Shown here: positions 1-8,623 of the stretch, in pieces
How the letters are laid out: every line of letters begins with the position of its first letter
How positions within the stretch are numbered: the first letter of the stretch is position 1
Notes under the pieces: generated by a model
The model's input: the letters and a program-made list of their open reading frames with translations, nothing else
Databases searched by the model: none
What the model was told of the DNA's origin: nothing
Program-made: the position numbers and the translations under genes
Source of the DNA: an uncultured Lentisphaeria bacterium
GTDB taxonomy: Bacteria; Verrucomicrobiota; Lentisphaeria; Victivallales; Victivallaceae
NCBI GenBank assembly: GCA_937888615.1
Contig: CALABZ010000354.1
Location: forward strand, 1-43,987
Direction: 5' to 3'
DNA: 43,987 bases

Positions 1-1449
1 GTTCAGGTAATAAGTATTCCAACGGGAAATCAGGCCCTTGGCGCGGAGTTTCTGTTCGCGTTCTTTCAGTTCGGCGAGGTCTTTGCGGAAATCGTCTTTC
101 GCGGTCATTTTATTCAATTTATCGAAGAGCTCCTGAAAGGCCCGGACCTCCCGCACGTCGTCACCGGGGCGGAAGCGGTGGTAGATGCTGGCATAAGAGC
201 GTTCCTTGTCGTATTGAGCGGGGTTCCACAGATAATCGTTGGCACCGGTGACGAACCAGGTCTTCCAGTGATCGCCGTCGAAGGACTTGGCGTTGACGAA
301 AATGCCGTCGCGGGCGAGTTCCGGCGTGATGTCCGTTTCCCAGCGGTGGATCGGGAAGGGGACGCATTCGCTGTTGTCCCAGATAAAGGTTTTGTGTCCG
401 CCCGCGTAGCCGGAGAACGTCTTTTCTTCGGCGGCGGTGATCCGGGATGAAATGACTTTCGGGCCGGTCCAGGCGATCGCGATATCGTTCGGCAGAGCTT
501 CGCCGAGCTCCTTCAGGTACTGCTGCATCAACGGAGCGTCGGCGGTGTGATTGAGTGAATAAACCGGCGGGCAGAAGACCCATTGGACGCCCGGTACGGT
601 TTTCTGCAGATAAGCCATCAGAAAGCCGTGGCCGTGCCCGGTGGAGTCTTTGAATTTTGCCTTTTCCTCGGGATGGATCAGTGAATAGCGGCCGTTTTCG
701 AGCGGGGTCCAATCATCGGCGCAGATCATGATATGGGTGAACCCGGATTCACGGGCGAAGCGGCACCGGTCGGCCAGTTCTTTCAGGTCGTTTTCGGAGG
801 CGATGTTGAAAAGTTTCCGTTCGCGTTCCCCGCGGGTGGCATAAATATGGTATACGAGCATGAACTCCAGGACTCCGGCCTCGACGTATTTCCGCTGGGG
901 AATGAAGAATTTACGGAAGCGTTTCTCCGTGAATTTGCTCCATTCCTCGCGGTACTGATAGGCCACCCCGCCGAACTTGTACCGGGCCGCGAATTCCAGG
1001 TTGGCCGTGTTGAACGGGGAATAATTGCCCATAAAACGCTGTTTCCAGACCGGGCCGTCGGTCACTTCGGCGAGGGTGATTTCAAGTTCTTCGCCGTCGC
1101 GCCGGATCAGTTGCAGCAGGGTCATGACGCCGTTGAACATTCCCGCCGGGCCTGCGCCGTCTATGGTAATGCTTTTGCCGGGGCTGTCGTAATTGATCCG
1201 GTAGTTTTGCGAATCACCGCCGCCGTTTTTCAGGATGATTTCGAATTCCTTCTGGTCGGGATTTCCCGTCAGGCCGAGAAATTCCAGCGCCAGTTTTGCG
1301 GCGGGAATCTGTGGGGCGGTCACTTTTACCCGATCGGCCCGTACTTTTACGACGGGACCGTATTTCACCGACTGAGGGGTCGGGATGATCTCCCCGAACA
1401 CCGGGGCGCTCAGGATCGATAACAGTAGAATAAGATGTTTCATGCTCAT
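1..1449 (-). CDS. Secreted GH84-like beta-N-acetylglucosaminidase, C-terminus outside window
   Basis: An open frame without stop runs from an ATG at 1449 to the left edge (483 codons), so the gene is incomplete. The start follows AGGA at good spacing, 13 nt after the stop of the upstream gene. Residues 1-19 look like a signal peptide (hydrophobic LILLLSILSAPVFG). An N-terminal region of about 130 residues resembles the GH20b-type domain that precedes GH84 catalytic domains. The adjacent pair D245-D246 in MICADDWTPLENG matches the Asp-Asp catalytic pair of GH84 (NagJ/O-GlcNAcase type), which hydrolyses N-acetylglucosaminides by substrate assistance. The protein is clearly paralogous to the next gene (shared DD-TP-ENGR and WNP motifs). 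It probably acts outside the cytoplasm on amino-sugar glycans. Assignment to GH84 rather than a neighbouring uncharacterised glycosidase family is moderately secure; the substrate is unknown. Confidence 0.68.
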   Translation of the reverse strand, partial: MSMKHLILLLSILSAPVFGEIIPTPQSVKYGPVVKVRADRVKVTAPQIPAAKLALEFLGLTGNPDQKEFEIILKNGGGDSQNYRINYDSPGKSITIDGAGPAGMFNGVMTLLQLIRRDGEELEITLAEVTDGPVWKQRFMGNYSPFNTANLEFAARYKFGGVAYQYREEWSKFTEKRFRKFFIPQRKYVEAGVLEFMLVYHIYATRGERERKLFNIASENDLKELADRCRFARESGFTHIMICADDWTPLENGRYSLIHPEEKAKFKDSTGHGHGFLMAYLQKTVPGVQWVFCPPVYSLNHTADAPLMQQYLKELGEALPNDIAIAWTGPKVISSRITAAEEKTFSGYAGGHKTFIWDNSECVPFPIHRWETDITPELARDGIFVNAKSFDGDHWKTWFVTGANDYLWNPAQYDKERSYASIYHRFRPGDDVREVRAFQELFDKLNKMTAKDDFRKDLAELKEREQKLRAKGLISRWNTYYLN

Positions 1450-1462
1450 GCGGTTGTCCTGA

Positions 1463-3619
1463 TTACTGGAAGGTTACGGCGCCGAAATATTTTTTGGCGA
1501 TCAATTCTTTTTCCGGGGCGGGCGACCAGCTCGAAATCTCGCCGTCGAGATTGTTGCGGCGGGCGAAGTTCAGGTTCCATTTGACGCCGCTGACCGGGGG
1601 GTGGTACATGATGTGTTCCGCCAGTTCCTTGAACGGGATTTCGACTTCCAGAATCCAGTATTCGGCGAAAACCTGTATCTTCTGCTTGATCCGCGGGTCG
1701 AAATCGTTCGCAGGCCTCCATTCCTTGTAGTCGAGGCGGTTGCCGTCGCGGTCGATAGCGATCCAGCCGGCGCGCTGGTTCTGCAACGGCGGCTGGAGTC
1801 CGATATAGAAAACGTCGCCGCTGCCGTCAAGCTTGCTGTCATGAGGCAGCCGCAACGGCTTTTCCGCCGCCTTGCCGCAGTTGCCCTTGAACTGGATGAA
1901 CAGGCTTTGCGGCGTGTAACCCAGTTTGACGATTGAACTGTAATGCGTCGAGCCGAGGCGGTAGGTTGCCGCCTTGCTCCATGCCGGATCATTGCCGGAA
2001 GCGTCCAGTTTCGGCGCGACCGGAAGTTTCGGCACGGTGCCGGTCTTGAATTCGGCGGTGCATTCATCATAAATCGGTTTGACGGTGCGTTCGATCCGCT
2101 GAAAATCAATTTTATGTTTCAGAAATTCGTCCTTGCGGTCGAGGATGTGTTTGGCGAGCTTGCCGCGCTCGGCACGATCCCAAGTCCTTTTGGCCGTCAT
2201 GAGATCCTGACGGGTCTGTTCCACGAAACCGGGCATCGGCTGTCCGGTAACTTCCCGGAAACAGGCCGCATACGATTTTTTCGCATCGTAGGCCGAGGGA
2301 TTCCAGAGGTAGTCGTTGGCGTTGATGGCGAAGATCCACGACCAGAGAAAGCTGAAACAGTGGCCGTTGACGTAAATCCGCTTGTCGAGTTTGCTCATTT
2401 CCGGGAAGAACGAGGTTTCCCAGATTTCCATGGGCGTGGACCTCATGTTTGAGGAGTTGTCCCATAGGAACAATTGATGTCCGTTCACCAGATTCTGGTA
2501 GTCGCGGTATTCCGCCTGGGTAATGCGGGAGGATTCGACTGCGGGACCGGTCCAGATGACCGCCACCTCTTTCGGCAGTTCGCGGCTGAAGGAATCCAGG
2601 TACTCACGGTTGGAAGCGGATTTGGCCTTGTGGCTGTTCAGCGAATACGGGGCGGGGCATACCGAAATCCGGACATTCGGGTAATCTTTTTTCACGGCCT
2701 CGTAAACCAGTCTGGTAATGCGGCCGTGGACCTGTCCCGGATTCTTGAATTGTGCTTTTTCCGCTTCGGACACGAAGACGAAACGGCCGTTTTCCTGCGG
2801 GGTGTAGTCGTCGAATTGAATCATGATTTCCTGTACGTATCCGGCGGCGAAAAGGCACTGACGGATCAGGAACTGGATGTCTTCGGGGTTTGCCGCGTCG
2901 AGCCGCTTGCCGCAGTAAACGTTGATCATCATCATGAAATCAATCAGGTCGCCGTTCTTTTCCCGGAATTGCCTGATTTGTTCGAACCATTGGCGGTAGG
3001 TCTGTTTTTTCGCATAAATCGGGTGTTCTTCCGGGTCGAACCGCCGCCAGTCGTAGCGGTGCTGGATGCCGTAGCCGTTGATCTTGAAACGCGCCAGCTT
3101 TTCTACAAACGAAGTCGGCACCGGGTTATAGCCACCGGTGTAGCGCAGTTCCCAAGTCGGGTAGTCGCGGATGTCCTGCGGCAGTAATCCTGCCGGCGTC
3201 AGCAGTTGCGTTAGGGTAGTCGCGGCGTAAAATACGCCCCGGTTGTCGGCCCCCGCCGCATAAACGTTTACCGTATCGGAGCTTTCAACGAAGCGAAGCA
3301 CATATTCCTGCGGACGGTCGAGCTTCAACCCGGCCAGCGGCGTTCCGGCAAAGATGGGGTCTCCGGCCAGAGCCAGATAGAGTTTCAGCTTTTTGCCGCC
3401 GGGCGCTTCCGGTATCTGGAGCAACTGTTTTTTCAGCAGTTCGACGGCGGCGCCGGCGCTTTTGACCGGCGACGCAGGGTTGACAGTTTCGAACAGTCGC
3501 GGCGCAATGCGTACTGGCGCGGCGGCTTTGGCGGTTTCGACTGCCTGCGGGACGAGTTCCGACGCGGCGCAGGCCCAGCAGAGGGCCAGCAGCGGCAGGG
3601 TTTGAATCCATGATTTCAT
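1463..3619 (-). CDS. Secreted GH84-like glycosidase with C-terminal CBM9-like domain
   Basis: This 718-residue protein starts with a signal peptide (WIQTLPLLALCWACAAS). Residues about 30-150 resemble the GH20b-type domain, with the typical ADNRGVFYAATTLTQLL stretch. The catalytic region follows, with the acidic pair D270-D271 in IQFDDYTPQENGRF, as expected for GH84. Residues about 535-718 form a CBM9/DOMON-like beta-sandwich (PKLDASGNDPAWSKA, later GWIAIDRDGNR), a domain that commonly ends secreted CAZymes. It lies 21 nt downstream of the pseudopilin gene and 13 nt upstream of its paralogue, so all four minus-strand genes look co-transcribed from the LacI promoter. The likely role is release of N-acetylhexosamine from host or algal glycans. 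Family call is from motifs; substrate is inferred only. Confidence 0.72.
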   Translation of the reverse strand: MKSWIQTLPLLALCWACAASELVPQAVETAKAAAPVRIAPRLFETVNPASPVKSAGAAVELLKKQLLQIPEAPGGKKLKLYLALAGDPIFAGTPLAGLKLDRPQEYVLRFVESSDTVNVYAAGADNRGVFYAATTLTQLLTPAGLLPQDIRDYPTWELRYTGGYNPVPTSFVEKLARFKINGYGIQHRYDWRRFDPEEHPIYAKKQTYRQWFEQIRQFREKNGDLIDFMMMINVYCGKRLDAANPEDIQFLIRQCLFAAGYVQEIMIQFDDYTPQENGRFVFVSEAEKAQFKNPGQVHGRITRLVYEAVKKDYPNVRISVCPAPYSLNSHKAKSASNREYLDSFSRELPKEVAVIWTGPAVESSRITQAEYRDYQNLVNGHQLFLWDNSSNMRSTPMEIWETSFFPEMSKLDKRIYVNGHCFSFLWSWIFAINANDYLWNPSAYDAKKSYAACFREVTGQPMPGFVEQTRQDLMTAKRTWDRAERGKLAKHILDRKDEFLKHKIDFQRIERTVKPIYDECTAEFKTGTVPKLPVAPKLDASGNDPAWSKAATYRLGSTHYSSIVKLGYTPQSLFIQFKGNCGKAAEKPLRLPHDSKLDGSGDVFYIGLQPPLQNQRAGWIAIDRDGNRLDYKEWRPANDFDPRIKQKIQVFAEYWILEVEIPFKELAEHIMYHPPVSGVKWNLNFARRNNLDGEISSWSPAPEKELIAKKYFGAVTFQ

Positions 3620-3640
3620 ATGAGTTGTTTCCCGTGAATG

Positions 3641-4330
3641 TTAAAGAGTTTCGCCGATGCCGATTCCGAGCATGGCGTCGGTGACGGCCGTTCTGGCGAA
3701 GGGTTCGACATGAAGGTCGAGGAACAGCATATTGGCGCGCCAGTCGTGGAGCCAGCCCCAGGCTGGCATGGCGGTCTGGTCGACGGGACTGAAGTCGAGG
3801 TATGCTTTGCGGAGGGTTCCGTTGGCGCCGCCACAGGCGACGTACTTGGTTTTATCGTCATTGGTGCAATAAGCACTGTCCGACACCAGGATACGGGTGG
3901 TCGGGGGGCCCTTGACTTTTTCAAAGCGGAATGAACAGGAGAGACTCGGGTACCATCCCCCGTAAGTCGCCCTGGATACCCGGGCGTATGATCCGTAGTA
4001 AGCTGGCATGCTCGGCGCCTGCCCGGTGGTCAGGGCGACCGGACAGTTCATCGAAGCGAACTTTAGGTAGTCCATATTGGACAGCATTTTCGTCCAGAAG
4101 TTGCGGTTGACACCGCGGCCGCCATCGTAAGCGGCCATGACCACGCCGTCGTAATCGGAGGAGTAGTTGTTCAGGGCTAATCCGATCTGCTTCAGGTTGT
4201 TGACGCAGTGCGCGGATTTGGCTTTGTCGCGGGCCTTGTTCAGTGCTGGAAGCAGCATGGCTGCGAGTATAGCGATAATGGCTATCACTACCAGCAATTC
4301 AATAAGTGTGAAGTAATTTCTCTTTTTCAT
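3641..4330 (-). CDS. Pseudopilin-like protein with H-X9-DG-type C-terminus
   Basis: The 229-residue protein opens with MKKRNY followed by FTLIELLVVIAIIAILAA, the N-methylated hydrophobic helix of type IV pilin/type II pseudopilins with the conserved Glu at +5 from Phe. The residue before the cleavage point is Tyr rather than the usual Gly. The globular part ends with LHDWRANMLFLDLHVEPF, a variant of the H-X9-DG C-terminal motif seen in the large pseudopilin families of Planctomycetes and Lentisphaerota. A strong ribosome site (GGAGGAGAT) precedes the ATG. It sits between the LacI-type gene and two secreted glycosidases, so it is probably expressed with them. Such proteins are expected in the inner membrane or a pseudopilus; what this one does for glycan use is unknown. 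Confidence 0.85.
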   Translation of the reverse strand: MKKRNYFTLIELLVVIAIIAILAAMLLPALNKARDKAKSAHCVNNLKQIGLALNNYSSDYDGVVMAAYDGGRGVNRNFWTKMLSNMDYLKFASMNCPVALTTGQAPSMPAYYGSYARVSRATYGGWYPSLSCSFRFEKVKGPPTTRILVSDSAYCTNDDKTKYVACGGANGTLRKAYLDFSPVDQTAMPAWGWLHDWRANMLFLDLHVEPFARTAVTDAMLGIGIGETL

Positions 4331-4352
4331 TTATCATCTCCTCCGATTATGG

Positions 4353-5426
4353 TTATTTAAGGTTGATTTTCGGGGCTTTTCCGCTGGATTCCCGGATGAT
4401 GAAGGGCTCCGGCAGGAAAAGTCTCCGTAATTCTTCTTTTATTTGATTCGGCGTTTTGAGTTCTTCGAGCAGGTCAACCATCAGGTTGCCCATGATATAG
4501 CCATGTTCGGCGGTCCTGGTGCCGCAGGCGGTGATGGGGATGGTGTTCCATTCGCACATCGGGCCGTCATTATTGGATACAACGCTGAAATCGTCCGGGA
4601 ACCGTTTGCCGTGGCGGTGCATTCCGCACATGAAACCGCGACAGATCTGGTCGTTGGCGGCGAGGGCGGTACAGTCCCGATAACGGGCGTCGCTCAGAAC
4701 CAGTTCGGCCAGGTCGGCGCCGTGTTTGAATTCATCTTCGGGGGAATCTTCGGTGACGAACATCGGCGTCAGCGGTGTTTCCAGCGAGGCATTACAGATT
4801 TCAATGGCCTTTTTCAGCTCTTGGTGCTCGACTTTGCCGAGGTAGGGGAGCAGGATTTTTCGATGTTCCTCGCGGGCCAGATAACGGAAAATTCCGATAT
4901 AGGACTTGACGGTATCGCGGCTCAACTGGAAAAACTGTTCGTCATTGGTCAGGCCGATGACCGCGATCGGAATGTTCAGGGATTTGAGCATTTCCGGCGA
5001 TTCCCCCGGATAACCGGCGATGATCAGGGCATCGACGCTGCGCTGGCGCAATTTCGACGGCATGACGAATTTTTCCAGACTGGATAAGTCGTAGCGGTTA
5101 ACCAGGCAGCGGTAGTCCCGTTCCGCACAAGCCCGTTCAATGCCGGCCAGGATCATCGAGAAATAATTGTTTGCCAGCCCCAGGGTGGCGTTGGCGGAAA
5201 CCAGATAACCGATCTGGCGGGTTTTGTTGGTGATCAGCGCCCGGGCCTGCGGAGAGGGCACATAGTTGTATTTGTCGATGACCTTGCGGACTTTTTCGAA
5301 TGTTTTGCGGCTGACCCGTGACTTCGGGTCGTTGTTGACGACTTCGGACACGGTTGACGGAGCCACTCCGGCTAGTCGTGCGATATCGCTGATGGTCATT
5401 CGTTTGGTTGTATTCACCGCTTCCAT
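4353..5426 (-). CDS. LacI-family transcriptional regulator
   Basis: From the ATG at 5426 the product is 357 residues, the usual length of the family. The N-terminus MTISDIARLAGVAPSTVSEVVNN is a textbook LacI helix-turn-helix, with the hinge helix around SPQARALITNKTRQIGYLV and a periplasmic-binding-protein-like effector domain after it. The frame stays open to 5576, but that would put the promoter and operator inside the coding region. ATG 5426 has GGGAA about 8 nt upstream; 5441 is the alternative. It heads a minus-strand set with a pseudopilin and two GH84-like enzymes, which suggests it senses an amino sugar or glycan fragment. The two 18-bp operators at its own promoter point to autoregulation and control of the whole set. 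Confidence 0.9.
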   Translation of the reverse strand: MEAVNTTKRMTISDIARLAGVAPSTVSEVVNNDPKSRVSRKTFEKVRKVIDKYNYVPSPQARALITNKTRQIGYLVSANATLGLANNYFSMILAGIERACAERDYRCLVNRYDLSSLEKFVMPSKLRQRSVDALIIAGYPGESPEMLKSLNIPIAVIGLTNDEQFFQLSRDTVKSYIGIFRYLAREEHRKILLPYLGKVEHQELKKAIEICNASLETPLTPMFVTEDSPEDEFKHGADLAELVLSDARYRDCTALAANDQICRGFMCGMHRHGKRFPDDFSVVSNNDGPMCEWNTIPITACGTRTAEHGYIMGNLMVDLLEELKTPNQIKEELRRLFLPEPFIIRESSGKAPKINLK

Positions 5427-5445
5427 TTCCGTTATTCCCATGTGG

Positions 5446-5504
5446 ATTCGAATCGATTCGATTTTCTCTACTCTAATTATAATTCGAATCGATTCGATTG
5501 TCAA
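5446..5504 (-). promoter_or_regulatory. Consensus promoter with two identical LacI-type operators
   Basis: Read on the minus strand, a perfect -35 TTGACA (5499-5504) and a perfect -10 TATAAT (5476-5481) are 17 bp apart. The spacer is filled by one copy of ATTCGAATCGATTCGATT (5482-5499), which contains the palindrome CGAATCGATTCG with the central CG typical of LacI-family operators. A second identical copy lies at 5446-5463, just after the expected transcription start and before the start codon. The copies are 36 bp apart. This layout predicts tight autorepression by the LacI-type protein encoded downstream, but binding itself is inferred. Confidence 0.85.
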
Positions 5505-5716
5505 TAGGCAAATCACTTTTTTTTCGATTTTTCCTTGATTCCGGTGTGTCCGGCTTATGAGTTCGAAGTTTATCAATTATAGTTTATAAGTTCGAAACCG
5601 GTGTTTTTTTCTTATTTCGGAGGCAGTCGGGAGCTTCGATCATATTCCGGTTTGCAATTTCCGGATAATGGGGATATATTAGTATTTTTTATTGAGACAA
5701 AGGATTTTATTGAACT
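5505..5716. other. Divergent intergenic region with repeated TTCGAA boxes
   Basis: This AT-rich region separates the minus-strand LacI operon from the plus-strand Cys-rich gene. AGTTCGAA occurs twice, at 5560-5567 and 5589-5596, 29 bp apart. TTCGAA is also part of the LacI operators nearby. They could be additional operator half-sites or part of the promoter region of the plus-strand gene. No RNA gene or coding frame is supported here. Confidence 0.35.
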
Positions 5717-6058
5717 ATGCCGAAACAAGATGCAGTGGAAATCTACAGCCGGATTCCCAAAACACATAATTGCGCCCAGGCGGTGGCTGCGGCTTTTGAA
5801 CAGCAAGACCTGGTCGATGATATGAAAAGCTGTGGCGGCGGCCGGGCCCCGGAGGGCCGTTGCGGCGCTCTTCATGCCGCGTTGCAGTTGGTCGACGAAG
5901 ATGCACACCGTGAACTTTGCCGGGAATTCAAGGCCCGGGCCGGTTCGGAATATTGCCATGAATTGAAGAAAGAGTTCAAATTTCCATGTCAGGAGTGCGT
6001 CCGGTTGGGAGACATGCTGGCGCGGAAGTTCATGAGAGGAACCGAACCCGATATTTGA
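5717..6058 (+). CDS. C_GCAxxG_C_C-like Cys-rich putative redox protein
   Basis: The 113-residue protein has NCAQAVAAAF near residue 18, then CGGGRAPEGRCGALHAAL, then CHELKKEFKFPCQECVRLG. This spacing resembles the C_GCAxxG_C_C family (Pfam putative redox-active protein), in which conserved cysteines are thought to bind metal or take part in redox chemistry. The GCAxxG core is here RCGALHAA, so the match is imperfect. It begins with ATG at 5717 and ends 94 nt before hypF on the same strand. Placement directly before the hydrogenase maturation genes suggests, but does not show, a link to hydrogen or iron-sulfur metabolism. No signal peptide or membrane segment is visible, so it should be cytoplasmic. 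Confidence 0.62.
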   Translation: MPKQDAVEIYSRIPKTHNCAQAVAAAFEQQDLVDDMKSCGGGRAPEGRCGALHAALQLVDEDAHRELCREFKARAGSEYCHELKKEFKFPCQECVRLGDMLARKFMRGTEPDI

Positions 6059-6152
6059 GATTGACCCCTGGCGTTTTCGCCGCTGCCGTTTTACCGGATT
6101 CAGCCCGTTATCCGCAATATTTACTGAAGCCTCGTTTACCGAATTTTTTACC

Positions 6153-8375
6153 ATGAGCCCGTTTTTTCAGCGCAAAATCGTTTTAAAAGGTACCGTTGAA
6201 GGTGTCGGCATGCGCCCCGCGCTGTTCCGGCTGGCGCGGCTTTTCGGGTTGCACGGGCATGTTGTCAACCGGGCCAACCGGGTGGAACTGCTGCTGCAGG
6301 GGCGACGGGAAGACGTGGAACGCGGTTTCCGCCGGATCACCGCCTTTCTTCCGGCGGGCGCCCGGCTGGAAACACCGCTGGAAATCAAGGATTCCTTTAT
6401 TACGCAGACCGCCGGAGAGTTCCGCATCCTGACCGATGATTCCGAAGCCGGAATCAACCTGCTTACCCCGCCCGACCTGATCATGTGCCCGAAATGCCGG
6501 GCCGAAATGAACAATCCCGCCGACCGCCGCTACCGTTATCCGTTCAACAGTTGCGGCGAATGCGGTCCGCGCGCCTCTGTCATTCGTGCCCTTCCTTATG
6601 AACGGGCAAACACCGCGTGGAAAGATTTCCCCCTGTGCGATGACTGCCGCCGCGAATACGAAGACCCCGCCGACCGCCGTTTTCATATCGAGGGCATCAG
6701 TTGTCCGAAATGCGGCCCGCGCCTGAATCCGTCGCTGGAAACCGCGCTGGCGGTGCTGGAATCCGGGGGCATTGCGGCGTTGAAAGGGGTCGGCGGATTC
6801 CAATTGCTGGCCGATCCGCGCAACGATCAGGCGGTCCGCAAACTCCGCGAATTCAAAAACCGCCCGGAAAAACCGCTGGCATTGATGGCGCACTCTCTGG
6901 AAGCCGTCCGAAAATATTGCGCCGTCACCCCGGTTCAGGAAGAACTGCTGGTGTCGTCCGCCGCTCCCATCGTCCTGCTGGAATGGACGGCGGAAGCACT
7001 GCCGCTCCTGAACCCCGACAATCCCCGCGAAATCGGGATCATGCTGCCCGCTTCTCCGCTCCACGAACTGATCATGAACGGTTTCAGCGGCGATCTGCTG
7101 ATCGCCACCAGCGGCAACCGCCATTCGGAACCCCCGGCGCTGGCCAATGAAGAAGCCGCCGAACATCTGGCGGGGGTTGACTGCATTCTCACTCACAACC
7201 GAGATATTTATTACCGGCACGACGATTCGCTGGCGGTGGAGAATCATCACCGTCCGCAGTACTGGCGGCGCGGGCGCGGACTCCGCTGGTCCACATGCGA
7301 TTATCATCCGCAGTTGAAACGCAATGTCCTCGCGCTGGGCGGCGCTCTGAAAAACACCTTTGCGATGGGCGGCCGGGATTATCTTTTCATGTCGCCGCAT
7401 CATGGCGATCTGGAGGAGGCCGACACCGCCGCCGGCTGGGAAAAGGCGTTGACGCAGACGCTTGAACAGGCGTCGGTGCCTCCGGATGTCGTCGCGGTGG
7501 ACCTGCATCCGGATTATTACAGCACCCGTTACGGTGAAAAATTGGCCGAAAAGCTCGGCGTGCCGCTGGTGCGGGTGCCGCATCATTATGCCCACGCACT
7601 GGCGGGATTGCTGGAAAGCCGCAGGGAAAAAGCCCTCGCCCTGGTTTTTGACGGCAACGGCCTCGGGCCGGACGGCTCCCTGTGGGGCGCCGAGCTTCTC
7701 TCCGTCAGCCGCGCCGAAGGCGGCAAACGCCTCGCCACTTGGGAGCCCGCCCCCCTGCCGGGCGGAGAGCTCGCCATTCGCGAACCGTGGCGTCAACTGG
7801 AGGCGCGACTCCATATGGCGGGAATGCCCGCCGATCCCATGATTGTTCAACAATGCGAAAAGCATTTGAATGTGCCGTTCAGCCATGCCGCGGGACGGCT
7901 TTTCGACGCTTTTGCGGCCATGCGGGGAATCGCGCCGCGGCGGATCAGCTACGAGGGACAGGCGGCGATCCGGCTTGAAACGCAGGCGAAGGGCGAGCAA
8001 AACTGGGATGGCGTGCTTTATCCGTGGCGGAACAGTGAACGCGACGGCGTACTTTATTTGGATTGGTCGCCGCTTTTTCGTGGAGAAACGGTTTCCGCCA
8101 CTCCAGCGCTCAGTTTTCACCACAGCGTGGCGGCGGCGGCGGCGGAAATGGTGGAGTATGGGCTCGAAATACAGGATTGCGATACGGTCATCCTGACCGG
8201 CGGCGTGTTTCAGAATCGTCTGTTGACCGGCCTGACGGCGGCGGCTCTCGAGGCGCGCGGATTGAATGTATTTATTCCCGGATTGATTCCGCCGAATGAT
8301 GCGGGCATATCGATAGGACAAAGTTATTGGGCAGGTTTGTATTTTAATGTTTTTGGTGTAAATTACTCGTTTTGA
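6153..8375 (+). CDS. hypF: Carbamoyltransferase HypF
   Basis: This 740-residue protein has the complete HypF domain order. An acylphosphatase-like domain (about 7-95) contains VEGVGMRPALFRLA. Two zinc-finger pairs follow (C112/C115 with C134/C137, C162/C165 with C184/C187). A YrdC-like domain covers about 200-370, and a Kae1/carbamoyltransferase-like domain covers about 385-725 with VRVPHHYAHALAGLLE and ALVFDGNGLGPDGSLWGAELL. HypF makes carbamoyl-AMP from carbamoyl phosphate and ATP and loads the HypE C-terminal Cys, the first step of CN ligand synthesis for [NiFe] hydrogenases. No strong Shine-Dalgarno precedes the ATG at 6153. It starts the block of maturation genes that runs directly into the Ech genes. 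It acts in the cytoplasm. Identification is very secure. Confidence 0.97.
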   Translation: MSPFFQRKIVLKGTVEGVGMRPALFRLARLFGLHGHVVNRANRVELLLQGRREDVERGFRRITAFLPAGARLETPLEIKDSFITQTAGEFRILTDDSEAGINLLTPPDLIMCPKCRAEMNNPADRRYRYPFNSCGECGPRASVIRALPYERANTAWKDFPLCDDCRREYEDPADRRFHIEGISCPKCGPRLNPSLETALAVLESGGIAALKGVGGFQLLADPRNDQAVRKLREFKNRPEKPLALMAHSLEAVRKYCAVTPVQEELLVSSAAPIVLLEWTAEALPLLNPDNPREIGIMLPASPLHELIMNGFSGDLLIATSGNRHSEPPALANEEAAEHLAGVDCILTHNRDIYYRHDDSLAVENHHRPQYWRRGRGLRWSTCDYHPQLKRNVLALGGALKNTFAMGGRDYLFMSPHHGDLEEADTAAGWEKALTQTLEQASVPPDVVAVDLHPDYYSTRYGEKLAEKLGVPLVRVPHHYAHALAGLLESRREKALALVFDGNGLGPDGSLWGAELLSVSRAEGGKRLATWEPAPLPGGELAIREPWRQLEARLHMAGMPADPMIVQQCEKHLNVPFSHAAGRLFDAFAAMRGIAPRRISYEGQAAIRLETQAKGEQNWDGVLYPWRNSERDGVLYLDWSPLFRGETVSATPALSFHHSVAAAAAEMVEYGLEIQDCDTVILTGGVFQNRLLTGLTAAALEARGLNVFIPGLIPPNDAGISIGQSYWAGLYFNVFGVNYSF

Positions 8376-8395
8376 TTTTTTTTAGCAGGTTTGTC

Positions 8396-8623
8396 ATGTG
8401 TATAGCATTTCCAATGAAAGTAAAAGAACTGTTGCCGGATCATCACGGCATCGTTGAAAGCGACGGCGTCGAACGCCGCGTCAGCCTGCGCCTGCTTGAA
8501 CAGTGCGGCGTAAATGATTACGTACTGGTCCATGCCGGTTACGCCATAGAGAAGCTTTCCGAGGAATCCGCCCTTGAGAACCTTCGCATTATGAATGAAC
8601 TGAAGGACGAACTCGGCTTATGA
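8396..8623 (+). CDS. hypC: Hydrogenase maturation chaperone HypC
   Basis: The start at 8396 gives MCIAFPMKVKE, exposing the essential Cys2 that HypC uses to hold the Fe(CN)2CO unit with HypD and deliver it to the hydrogenase large subunit. Starting at 8372 would add residues and bury Cys2, so the internal ATG is preferred; AGCAGG lies upstream at suitable spacing. The product is 75 residues, normal for HypC/HybG. The gene begins 20 nt after hypF and overlaps hypD by the ATGA tetranucleotide, indicating translational coupling. Confidence 0.96.
   Translation: MCIAFPMKVKELLPDHHGIVESDGVERRVSLRLLEQCGVNDYVLVHAGYAIEKLSEESALENLRIMNELKDELGL

Noticed and set aside
5427..5576. N-terminal extension of the LacI-type regulator by 50 residues
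   Set aside because: The extension would translate through a perfect promoter and both operators and has no similarity to the family.
6183..8321. 712-codon open frame on the minus strand
   Set aside because: It is antisense to hypF, which has every expected motif; the frame is rich in Arg, Gln and Phe as typical shadows are.
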